From Phoenix dactylifera (lineage: Eukaryota; Streptophyta; Magnoliopsida; Arecales; Arecaceae): a stretch of 64,000 nt of DNA. The DNA lies in contig NC_052394.1 of assembly GCF_009389715.1 (NCBI RefSeq), positions 21,392,899 through 21,456,898 of the forward strand. The letters run 5' to 3'. Positions 12,001 to 22,024 of this stretch are shown in pieces. Below the pieces are notes generated by a model. It saw nothing but the letters and a program-made list of their open reading frames with translations. It made no database searches and was not told where the DNA came from. How positions within the stretch are numbered: position 1 is the first letter of the stretch; the number at the start of each line of letters is the position of its first letter. The position numbers and the translations under genes were made by a program.

Positions 12001-15000
12001 TTAGATATATCTCGGAATATTTTTATGTTATCATATGTTTTATGAAAGAAAAATTCTCAAGTTGAAGGAGTGGCTTCATTTTATTTTTTATCATAATTCT
12101 TGATACGTATATCCATCCATCCATTACTTTAATATAAAAGTTATATGTATGTGCATATTGGAATCAGAGTCTAACTCATTATTATCTGTTGCATCTCTCA
12201 AGGGAATAATTAGTTGATAGTCGTTTTGTTCTTTTTAACTTGATGCTCATCTTGGATATTATGTACAGGAGTATCTGGTTCGAAGCTGCTACACTTGTGG
12301 CTGTTCCTCCACCTGTGGAAATATCTGCTGAAAATGTTCTCAAGTCTGCTTTGGCAGGAGGTCTTGCTTGTGCACTTTCTACTTCTGTGATGCATCCCAT
12401 CGATACAATTAAGGTGCCCTCTCAGCCACCCGACATGCACATACATGTAGCATTATTTATTTTTTGGGTATTTAAGTGACCAAATGAAATGCAGTCATGT
12501 CTTGGTGAAAAGTGTGCTGCATTACCAATTGATCTAAATGACAGGGAAGTTTTGAACTTGAATTCTGTGTTATGTTATTTTTATTTTTTATGGTTATGTT
12601 GCATGGTGCTTTTTTAGTACTCTAGAGAACAGCAGAATATATCAACTGTGTTGATATTTATTGATCCGATAGCAAGTTGAGTTTACACGTGATGTTTACT
12701 GATCTTATCCAGGAAAGGACAGAGTTCCTCTGATTTGTTTTACCTCAAATTTCTAGTGGGAGAAGGGGGGGGGGGGGGGGGGGGGCACGGTTGGTTCAGT
12801 AAAAGAAGAAAACAAGAATCTTGGAATCCTGTTCCTTCCTGAAACATGCTGAAACCTATACGTTGTTGTTATATATGACAGATTTAAACTTTTAATTGGG
12901 CTAAACCTACAAACACGTGGGTGAAAACTGTCTGCATAATGTAAATCACACTGAAACACTCTTAATATGTAATCCTCTGTAATTTGATGGGGGTCACTTC
13001 AAGAGAAGGGTTTTTGTGTTTAATGCTGCATATACATGGTTTGACCTACATGGACGTGTAATATATATATTGTCCCTTGGGGGGGGGGGGGGTGGTGAAG
13101 TTTTGAAAATATAAATTGCAGTAATTCAACGATAATATAGTATGCAGAAAAATTAAAAGGCCATTTATATTATTCAATTTTTTATTTCATGACTCATATA
13201 TGTTCAATCTGGAAAAATCATGGTGCTGATTATCAAGGCAATGCTATTCACATGATTCACCTAATTGATGGAATGAGATAGTATTTTCTTTTGTCCATGC
13301 CCCATTTTATCATCTTAGAATACAAAAAAGAAAGCCTCTCGACCTTACATTGATCTCATAATAAATATAGCTTCTTCAAAATTCTAATACCCTGCCATGA
13401 GCAGGAAAAAAATAAAAGAAATAGCAGACATTTCTGCCAACCAAGTAATAAGTCGAAGGAATTGTATCTTTTGAATGCTATGCTGGTGCAGTTCTGATAG
13501 TTTGTTGCTTCATTTCATTTTAATATGTGGAATTTTATTTGGTAGATGTTCCCAATATAATGAATTTGTGGTTTTATCAGACACGTGTACAAGCATCAAC
13601 TCTTTCTTTCCCAGAACTCATATCAAAGCTCCCGCAAATTGGGCTTCAGGGATTATATAGAGGTTCCATCCCTGCTATTCTTGGGCAATTTTCAAGGTTA
13701 GCATTCTGTTTCCCACTATTAACAGCTTTGAGCTTCTGTAGCACTCAGCTCTGTTTTCACTGGCAGCCACGGGTTGAGGACTGGTATCTTTGAGGCAAGC
13801 AAGCTAGTATTAATAAATGTTGCCCCAACACTTCCAGATTTCCAGGTAAATTAAAGCATGTACATTTGTATGTATTTGTTTGTATAACATATTTGCAGCC
13901 ATTCTTATGGAAAAGTTGGATATCTACCCATGAGCTGCTGTAAATTCTTTCAGCATGTTAACTGTTGTCAATCTTCATTTGGTAGCTTTGTAGCCATATA
14001 GTTTTATTTTTTTATTATGAAGTTGCATAACCATTGGATTCTCTTCATATTCACTGAAACTACCTTTCCCATCATAATGCACCCTATACAGGACATAATC
14101 AAGAACACTATTGCTGCATGAATTTGTAAAATTGAAGACTCCTGTTTGTTTCATCAAGGCTGTGAAATGGGACAGCTTAGAATTTGAGATAAAGTAGTCT
14201 CACATGATGCAGGTTCTGTAAATGAGACATGTATATTCTCATGTAGGTGCAATCCTTGTCATCCTTCTGCAGCACAATCCTGGGAACAGCTGTTCGAATT
14301 CCTTGTGAGGTTTTAAAGCAACGGTTACAAGCAGGCATCTTTGACAATGTAGGAGAAGCAATTGTGGGTACCATGCGCCAAGATGGTCTCAAAGGTTTCT
14401 TTCGAGGCACAGGTGCAACACTTTGCCGTGAGGTCCCATTCTATGTCGCAGGCATGGGTCTCTATGCAGAAGCTAAAAAGGTAGCCATTAGTCCTATATG
14501 AATACTATATATGTTATTCCTTGATGTTAATGATTCCTTTATTAAGGGGCATTGCTTGGTGCAATGGTAAAGGCTTGGGCTGACAAGTGCAATAGCATGA
14601 GTTCGAGTCCTAAGGCATAGCCACTTTGTATAAAAAAATGCTGAATGTTAGGTCGAGGACCCTGAATTAACATGACTGAGTAATGCCCTATTAAAGATTC
14701 CTTTCTTGCAGTTGAAATTTGATTAGAGGCTTCTGACTGACTGGAGTACAGGTTTTCGACATGCCTAGTTGATAGATTTGCTGTAGGATTCCCAGAATTA
14801 AATGTCCCAGAAGGAAAAAAATATTCCAGACAGTCAGAAATCCTCAACCAAAATTTGCCATTTTATTTGCCTATTTAGCTTTATCTATCATTTTCTGGAC
14901 AATTCATATATGCATGACTTATTTTCTGTAGGATTCATGGAACTAAATTTCCCAGAAAGTAAAAATTCCAAACAACCAGAAATCCTCAATCTGATATGAT

Positions 15001-15939
15001 GTTTCCTTTTGTTCCAACTTGAACCAGGCTGCAATTTGCCTTCTGTTGATTACAGGCACTGTTTATAGAGCTTGTGGATACATACCTGGGTATTAGTCAA
15101 TAATGCTTATCTGAATAAAAATGTTTGTCAACAAATTCATGTAAATTTATATGACATTTGAATGTAGCATGCAGTTATTCAATGTAATGCATTATAACTT
15201 ACTGTAGCCCATGGATAAGAAAATGGCTCCATTTGGTGCTGCGTTTGTTTTCTGTTTCTGTTTTCAAAAATCCAAGACGAAAATTGAACAGGACTGTACG
15301 AATATATATGATCCAACTCCTTTCCTTTTTAAATTGTTTGTAAAACCTTAAGAACTTTTGGCAGCAAAGATTTCTTGCTTTCAGAAAAGTGAAAAATAAG
15401 AGCAAGGAATGGCAAAGTTTTGTGCAAGCACTGTCAGTAATGTCAAGCTTTCTCTAACATCAACCTCCATGTGGTATTTCACTAATTGTATGATATAGTT
15501 TTCTGTAGTGCTCCCCACCACCAGTACAGTTTTTCTATTTATAAAAGCTTGGACGTAATTTGACTATTGGCTTTGACTCTTTCTAAAGGCTGCACAGAAT
15601 CTTCTAAACCGAGACTTGGAACCTTGGGAGACTGTCATTGTGGGGGCTTTGTCTGGTGGGCTTGCTGCCGTCATCACAACTCCTTTTGATGTGATGAAGA
15701 CAAGGATGATGACCGCCCCTCAGGGCCGGCCAATCTCGATGCAAATGGTGGCGTTCTCCATTCTTCGTAAAGAGGGTCCCAGTGGGCTATTTAAGGGAGC
15801 TGTGCCCAGGTTCTTCTGGATTGCACCTCTTGGTGCAATGAATTTTGCTGGCTACGAGCTAGCAAAGAAGGCAATGGACAAAAGCGAGCATATGGCTGGC
15901 GAGCAGTTGCACGAGAAACGGATGGCTGGTTCTGGTTAA
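99..15939 (+). CDS. SAMTL: EF-hand mitochondrial carrier family protein, S-adenosylmethionine transporter-like (7 exons, complete)
   Basis: Exons 99-1206, 10730-11147, 12269-12413, 13581-13696, 13767-13845, 14247-14480 and 15589-15939 join in frame with GT/AG borders to 816 aa. Residues 1-370 are a plant-specific N-terminal extension without a recognised domain. An EF-hand follows with loop DRDGDGQVTVED (residues 378-389; acidic residues at loop positions 1, 3, 5 and 12), and a weaker second one lies near LNADTEGSISY. The rest is a three-repeat carrier with the signature prolines and charges in HPIDTIK (to residue 557), IPCEVLK (640-646) and TPFDVMK (731-737), so six membrane helices in an organelle inner or envelope membrane are expected. 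The architecture and length match Arabidopsis At2g35800 (SAMTL); calcium control and S-adenosylmethionine as substrate come from similarity only. The start at 99 is the first ATG of the long open frame. An earlier ATG at 40 opens a 57-codon overlapping upstream frame. Confidence 0.93.
1972..2156. repeat. Diverged tandem duplication, two units of about 80-105 bp
   Basis: The stretch beginning CCCACATCT and ending near TATCAT occurs at 1972-2055 and again at 2078-2156. Both share the long block AAAGAATCAAGGAA..GCTAATCAAAACATATCCAAGTA. The copies differ by several substitutions and small gaps. They lie wholly inside intron 1 of the SAMTL-like gene and are non-coding. Confidence 0.8.
2750..2810 (+). 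repeat. 61 bp segment, left copy of a dispersed direct repeat around the hAT relic
   Basis: Begins AAGCAGCATGGAAATGTATG and ends CTGGATGTGG. It aligns without gaps to 7620-7680 with 7 mismatches in 61 positions, counted by eye. The two copies flank 4.8 kb of transposon-rich DNA in intron 1. Confidence 0.85.
3117..6488 (-). pseudogene. Decayed hAT-superfamily transposase (BED zinc finger, DUF659, dimerisation region)
   Basis: Reading right to left on the minus strand, the pieces appear in hAT order. A BED-type finger region (6488 to about 6200: DIGWDYG, CNRCNWC, LKQYLAGGYPN) comes first. A DUF659-like core follows (about 5260-5800: IDASDHVHDAAYILKL, GEENVVQVIT). Then comes the C-terminal region: PHMDFLYHMMKRAK and IDIIERQWDYQM at about 4753-4900, AAYYLNFWFQY near 4690, YEHNWSTFALIHNK near 4200, and LNELVYVHHNLRLR near 4150. 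The frame is broken by shifts and by at least one stop right after ALIHNK, where the family normally continues with glutamine. A long low-complexity C-terminal tail runs to about 3117. It is antisense to the host gene and cannot make an intact transposase. Confidence 0.85.
7440..7605. repeat. GC-rich GGTTCGG/CCGGTT repeat patch
   Basis: A short GC-rich island in AT-rich intron DNA, full of CCGGTTT, GAACCGG, GGTTCGGC and CGAACCG words in both orientations. It has the look of the end of an interspersed repeat. No coding signal is visible. Confidence 0.5.
7606..7702 (+). repeat. Right copy of the 61 bp segment, bounded by a perfect 14 bp direct repeat
   Basis: The 61 bp copy sits at 7620-7680. 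The 14-mer GATGATGCATATTC occurs at 7606-7619 and again, identical, at 7689-7702, so the copied segment plus 8 bases lies between two copies of a short duplication. This looks like insertion of a copied fragment with target duplication, or a small tandem duplication. Confidence 0.75.
8098..9145. mobile_element. PIF/Harbinger-like non-autonomous element (Tourist type), 1,048 bp
   Basis: The left end GGCCATGTTTGGGG and the right end CCCCAAACAGGGCC form terminal inverted repeats. Matching AGCTTTTGG-like and CAGAAAGTGC-like words lie further in. The element is flanked on both sides by TAA (8095-8097 and 9146-9148), the three-base target site typical of PIF/Harbinger. The interior is AT-rich on the left and purine-rich (GGAAGAAG, GGGAGAGG) on the right. 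There is no transposase frame, so it would depend on an active relative. It sits in intron 1 of the SAMTL-like gene. Confidence 0.8.
12765..12785 (+). repeat. G21 homopolymer
   Basis: A run of 21 G in intron 3 of the SAMTL-like gene, on the sense strand. A second run of 14 G lies at 13079-13092 in the same intron. Both are capable of G-quadruplex formation in DNA and pre-mRNA. Confidence 0.9.
14541..14695 (+). mobile_element. tRNA-derived SINE with flanking target-site duplications
   Basis: Contains an RNA polymerase III A box, TGGTGCAATGG (14557-14567, full match to TRGYNNARNGG), and a B box, GTTCGAGTCC (14601-14610), 44 bp apart as in tRNA-derived SINEs. The 155 bp insert is bracketed by GATTCCTTT at 14532-14540 and 14696-14704, a 9 bp target-site duplication. 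It lies in intron 6 of the SAMTL-like gene in sense orientation. It does not fold as a tRNA gene because the sequence after the B box does not return to an acceptor stem. Confidence 0.85.
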
Positions 15940-16878
15940 GCCATCTACTGATGTCTTCCTTTACGGGAAGACAGGAATAGCCTGGGCAATGGAGCTACTA
16001 TTGCAAAACAGGTTTCATATGAATAGGTACTCTTGTTGATGTGTTAGTTGTTTGCAGAAATTTGGTTACTTCTGTGGGCCTGTGGCAGAGAGCCACTAAT
16101 TTTGTACCGTGAGTCTTTTTGTTTTTTATTTTTTCAGGTAGAAAGCCACATCTGCTATTGAAGTATGATTGGCTGGATAGACAGTTTTGTGCTTTTTATT
16201 TTTTTTTGCCCCCGAAAAACTTTTCTTCTGTGTACATACTTCATAGTTACCTGTGAAGTTGGGCTCCTTTCTAAGCTGATCTATAAATCATTGATGGAGG
16301 GGGTTATTTCTGGGTTCCATCATATTTTTTATCATGGTATAATAAATACAGAAAGTCACTAGGCCGGTAGAACCCAAAATTTAGTCAGAAAGTCACTAGC
16401 TGAAAGGATGATGCATAACTTTTTAAATCCCGAAGGATTCAGAACGGTTTCAAGTGCCTAAAAGTTAAGGCTTAAACCCTTCAAAGCTCTTCGAAATAGT
16501 TGAGAGGTCACAAGGATCCACAGGCCACAGCCATACCTATTTTCTGGCGTTGAACTTCACAACTCTAAGCAGCAGAACATACTTGTTGGCAAAATGTACA
16601 TAGAAAGACATCAATGGTGGGTCTCGTATGAGAGCTGCCTAGTGCTATGATGGCTCCCATAGTGCTCAAGTTGCGATCCAAGCAAAAAAACATTTAATGA
16701 TAAATTTAGAGTTATCAACATTGAAGAGTTTCTTCACATTCAGGCCAACTGATGGCTATATATGAGCTTTCTCAAAAGCAAAGTTTCAAAAGTTCAGATT
16801 CCAAGTTTAACAGAAAGAAGTGCAGTGATGAGCTTCTGCACACACAGGTGGGTGAAATAAATGAAAAGTGCAACCTTA
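15940..16878. other. Convergent 3' intergenic space between the carrier gene and the RBR ligase gene
   Basis: The two stop codons face each other 939 bp apart, so both 3' UTRs must lie here. No other gene is visible, and several AATAAA-like words (for example near 16340) could serve either polyadenylation. Confidence 0.6.
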
Positions 16879-19800
16879 TCAATGGTGGCCATAATCATCC
16901 TCGTAATCATCATCCTCATCATCATAATCATAATTGTCATCATCATCATAAAAGTCTTCTGAGTCCTCGTCTTCACTATCATCATACCAAATGTAGCCCT
17001 CATCCCACAATGGGCAGGAACACGTAGCCTTTTTGTCCTTCCATTCAGCCCCACAGGTATAGCAGAATTCATAACCACACCTGCAAAACAAGACAAACAA
17101 ATTTCCCTTGGTCGAAAACACTAGTGAAAAGGGGCTAGCAAAAAACGAATCCATAAATCTGACAGTGCATGCACTTTTATTAGGTTATAATATATGAGAA
17201 TGAAGTAATCGCAAAAAGATAATTTTGGAGAAGAAAAGAAAAATCCCAATAAAATTATAGCCTACCACTTAAGGGGAAAAATTAAAATTCAAATTGGAAA
17301 AGCAAACAAGGAATTCTGACAAGCACACTGTCAAAATGAACCAATCCAAGCATGTCAGACAAATCCATAAATCTGACAGCGCATGCATTTTTAGTAGGTT
17401 ATATGAGAATGAAGCAATCATGTGGAGAAGAAATAAAAAATCCCAATAAAATTATAGCCTGGCACTTAAGGGAAAAAATTAAAAATCAAATTGGAAAGGA
17501 AACAAGGAATTTTGACAAGCACACTGTCAAAACCTGATACATACATACATGTATACCCTTAACAAAACAACCACCCTTGATCAGAGATTAAAAATTTGAG
17601 ATATATGTAATACAACTTCTAATTTGTACAAGATTCAGATTTACATATGACTTAAATAGTTGAATTTTCATATAAATGAAAGATATTTTGTTATCCCACT
17701 CCCACTTTTTTATCTCATAACAACCTGAACTCTTACCAGGGTTGACCTGGTCTTCAATAAGTGGTACATCGAAGAAGCAAGCAGACAAATTCAAAGGCCT
17801 TTTCATCACTCAGAGGAGGAGGAGGAGGATCACAGCTAGGCATCTGGTCAAGATCTCCATTCTCGACAGTAATTCTCCATCTAGATACATTTACTTGTTT
17901 ATGCTATCACAGATGTTAGAGATGAATTTGAAGAATCATGTGGAGCATATAACAATCATACGCAAGCAAGAAGATGCCATTCAACCAACGTATACATTGC
18001 CCATGAAAAATGAGCAAGCCAGGGACAGAAAAATTCTTGCAACTAACAAATAACTGAAACTTCTTGCACGGATTCCCTGATATATTGAGTTAACCTTTGA
18101 GCAGCCCATTCACTTGAAGATAGTTTTATAAGACAAGGTCAACTAAGTGTTACACATTCAAATATCCAAGAGGGCAACATGTCTAAGCCTTGATATGGAG
18201 CATGGACTAACATGCATAGAAAGAAGTTGCTGCAGCATGGAGATTTTAGCATCTCTTAAATTGAAAAATGTAAAGTAATTTATTTCAGACCACCTATGCC
18301 CAACATTTTATAAATCAACTTACCAAAAAAGGAATCGTGACAAAAGATAAGGACAAACTTAATAAGAGAAACATCATAATATGAATTTGAAAAATGCTAA
18401 GCAAACTGAAACACTGAAGTTACTGATATTAACAGAAGCTGCACGACAGGCAGGACACTCCTAAATTCCACTAATTTTTAAAGAAATATGAACGATTGAA
18501 AATAGCCTTCATAGTGAAGCAAAATTTTAATTGAAGAGAAGTAATTACCGGTCATGAAGTTACCATGAATGCAGTGCAACAAGGATGATTACTAATGTAA
18601 AGGAGTGATAAAGTATATGCCATCTAATCAATAAACACAAGCATATTTCAAAGACATGGGCAAATAGATCAGAAAAGTAAGAATTCTCTTTACAGAAAAG
18701 CAAGAGAAATGAATACATATACAGTATACATCTCATTATGAGTTTCAACATATTCCATAATATTGTTTCGATCTATGCCTTAGAAATGAATGCTATTTCC
18801 ACTACTAAACGCTGTCTTCCCTCGTCATCTAGGTTCTTTTCATGTCCAGAGGAACCACTAAGGTTGCTTTGTGATGAGCTTTAACCATCTGACCAGGAAG
18901 GCTAGTCTTCCCCTTTTATTCCTTATTTTCTTGGGCAGGGGAGAATGTTCGTTCTCCAACCACCAAATGGTCTGCTTTTCATAGTAGGCTACTCTCATCA
19001 AAAGATGCCTTTTCCGCCATGAACAATGCGCTGCTTTAGTGAGTGGATTTCAGGTTGAGGTTGGTGGTAACACTTTCTCCAAAATATGAATGATCATACA
19101 TTGATTTTGTAGCTGATTTATGTAGACTGGACAAGGTTTGTTGATCAAGCTATATAATCAAGGTTCTCCCGTAAAATTGGCATTTCGACTTTATAGAATA
19201 AACACATGTTATGGAAACAAGAAAACACCAAATAGTGACCCCTGTTATAGAGTAAGAACTATAGAACTACTGATAATGACTGCGAATAACAGACATGGAG
19301 AGAAGAAAGCATTAAATAAAATACCTGCAAGTCATATGGAAACAACCTTCTGCTAGTTCAATCATATGGTTACATTTCACACATTGGCGCCACAACTTCT
19401 GTTTTGCAAGGGACTGTAACTTTGAATCCTCTGCAGGGGGGTTTGGATTTAACCTTTTATACTCAAAGCATGACATTTTCTCGTGCCATGGAACCTTACA
19501 GTTGATACAGAAAAGGCCAGTGCATTTAATACATTTTCTAAGTCCAGATGTATCAATGAATTGCTTAGAAGAAGCAACCTGCTGAGGGTGTATTGCTTCA
19601 CTTGTTGACATCAGAGCTGAGCACATTGGGTATGGGCAATAAATTCTCTCTCTTGGAGGAATTGATGCTTCCTTTATGCGCTGGACCATAATATCTAGTA
19701 ATTTAGGTGACAAAAATTTCCTGGAACTCTCCACATCAAGCCTAGTATTGCAGCCATCATGTGGGCAACCAGGGAGCATTGCATGAAGTAACTTAACTTC

Positions 19801-22024
19801 CACATGTTGTTTCATACAGGAATAGCAAAAGCAGTGCAAACAACCACCAACAACAAACATTTGAGGAGGATCTGTAACTTCTAGACAGATCTTGCAAGTC
19901 TCCTTCAGATTTTGATTGCCACCCAACTCAACATTTTTGTTGATCTGAGAATCTATCACATCCCTTGCTAATCTGTACACAAACTTGATATGGCATCGTG
20001 GAAGCAAGAAAATTTGACATCTTTCGAATTTCCCTTGCAGCAATGTTGCTTGATTGATTATGTTTGCAACCTTGTTCTGTCTCACAAACCATCTCCCTGT
20101 AATCTGAAAAAAAATGACAATGTCATGAGTTAATAGAGGATATTTCTTTGCATGAGCACGCATCAGAATTTTTTGACAAATCAGTATACACAAGCGTGTA
20201 TATTTAGAGCTTTGTGCATGAGTTGTTACCATGAGAATACCAAAAAAGCCCCAAAACTAATAATTATGTAGTTTATACATCAGACAATTATATGAGTGCA
20301 TAATGGGAGAAATGAACAGGCAGAAAAATAGTTTAGACATAAGCATCTAACAGACTATTTCAATTAATTTGTAACATACTGGGCTCTTCAAATAAATGAG
20401 ATAACAACTGCCTTGTTATGAATAGATGTTTACAACATTACTTCATGATCTAAGATTATCAATCAAAACTTGATGATGATGTTTAGGATTCGTATCACTT
20501 GAATAGTGAATATAAAATGCCTAAATTTTTCTTGCACCGAGTAAAAAAACAATTTACTAGAAAGAGTTGCAAATTTAGCGGGAGGGTATGGCTATAACAA
20601 TGTAGGGAGCAAGATATACCGTACCAACCCAAATCAGATGGTATAGGGTATATCGTACTGTACCGGTTCAGTACTAGTATCCGGTACGGATGGTGTACCG
20701 GCACTCAGTATGTAAAAAAAATCTATACCTTATAGATACTATACTAGTGTAGTACCGGTACGGTGTTCGGTATTGAGACGGTGAACTTTGGTAGGGAGAA
20801 TATGCAGACTTAGAAATGACCTTGTAGATATCAATTTTCAATCGGAACTTCCAAAACTGATCCAAAACACTTTGTCACGGAAAAAAGAAAAGTCATAATC
20901 AAGAAGATCAAAGTAAATAAACCACACTATACCCATTCAAGGTGCAGCCACATGCAATGTTCCAAGTGACACCATGGAATACCATTTTCAACCCTATCTA
21001 AATGGCATCTTTACAATCATGAAAGAGACCAAGAAAAGATATCTTTAATGAGATGATTTGACCTATTTTTGAAGAAAGATGGGAAAGATATACAGCTGAT
21101 AAACCACAACTTTAATCAACAAATTCTTCTAAATATTGAAACTCCGGAGGGAAAATCCATAACCTAACTTGACGAGATAACCTAATCACAAAATATATAG
21201 CTATCCAAGCTATACATTAGGGTTTCACGAATCAAGAACTCCGGATTAGATGATCATCCATCAAAACCCCACCAAGTCTAAATCAGAAAATCATCAAGAA
21301 CATAGCAGTGCAGATGTCTCACGTGATTAAATAGAGTTCTATAGTCACAGAACACATCGATCCTCTTGATGCCCAAAGACAGAGCCGCACTAAGCCCCTC
21401 GATCAACGCCTTGACCTCAAAAACTTCCCGGCCAGCCGTCGGCATCGGCTTCTGGATTTTGAGTAAGAGGTTGTCCTGGGGATCGCAGACCGCCGCCGCA
21501 ATGGCGGAAAGCTGGAGCCACCTCCCCCTCACGGAGTCCCGGCTCGTCATGCCCTTAAAGTAAAGCCGGAACGGCGGCTCCTCCTCGTTGCGAACCGCCT
21601 CGATCGGCCGCTCGAATTCGTCCCCCCACTCCTCCCATTCTTTGTCCGAGATGTGGACGATCTCGCGGGCGAAGCGCTCGTCGTGGGTGCGGCGGCGGAG
21701 ATCCTCGGCTATGCGGCGGAACTCGGCCTGGCAATGCTCACTGTCTCGTCTCTCTTGGTGGAAGCGTTCGAGTTCTAGGGCTTGGAGGGCCATGACCTGG
21801 GAGATCTCGTCGTCTTCATCGCCGGAGGGGGGCGGAGGTGGCGGCGGCCGTGGGCCGGAGGAGGAGGAAGAGGAGTGGGAGGGGAGGACGGCGAGGGAGG
21901 CGGCCATGGCCTCCTCCATCTGAAGGCGGAAGGCGAGGTCGAGGTCGGACTCGGCAATCCGGGCGGACATGAGTTCGCGGCGTTGGTTGGAGACGAGGAT
22001 TTCGAGCTCGTCGGTGTCGTCCAT
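16879..22024 (-). CDS. RBR-type E3 ubiquitin ligase with N-terminal RNase H-like domain (3 exons, complete)
   Basis: Exons 22024-21323, 20103-19325 and 17080-16879 join in frame (234 codons, then 779 and 202 bases) to 560 aa. After a low-complexity start (Ser and Pro runs), residues about 150-285 form an RNase H-like fold (LYFKGM, EVKALIEGL, VFCDYRTLFNHI). The RBR module follows: RING1 from C304-x2-C307 with CLHCFCYSC and CPHDGC; IBR with CPYPMC, CIKC, CINC and WHEKMSC; RING2 with C475-x2-C478 and GCFHMTC-RCGYEFCYTCG. By analogy with Parkin and HHARI, the cysteine at about 488 (GCFHM) takes ubiquitin from the E2 before transfer to substrate. The last 40 residues are almost all Asp, Glu and Tyr. 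Similar plant RBR proteins combine the same two domains; the substrate is unknown. Intron 2 splits the RING2 arginine codon. Confidence 0.92.
17149..17535. repeat. Tandem duplication of about 190 bp in intron 2 of the RBR gene
   Basis: The block AATCCATAAATCTGACAG..GCATGCA through GACAAGCACACTGTCAAAA occurs at about 17149-17336 and again at about 17362-17535. The second copy has small deletions. Both lie just inside the RBR intron upstream of its last exon. Confidence 0.8.
20590..20790. repeat. GTACCGG-rich interspersed repeat fragment
   Basis: A cluster of TACCGTACC, GTACCGG, CCGGTACGG and GTACCGGTACGG words in intron 1 of the RBR gene. The same vocabulary returns in a larger element at 61620-62090, which suggests one repeat family. 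No coding frame is visible. Confidence 0.55.

Noticed and set aside
14541..14640. A tRNA gene
   Set aside because: Pol III boxes are present, but there is no acceptor-stem pairing, and target-site repeats show it is a SINE.
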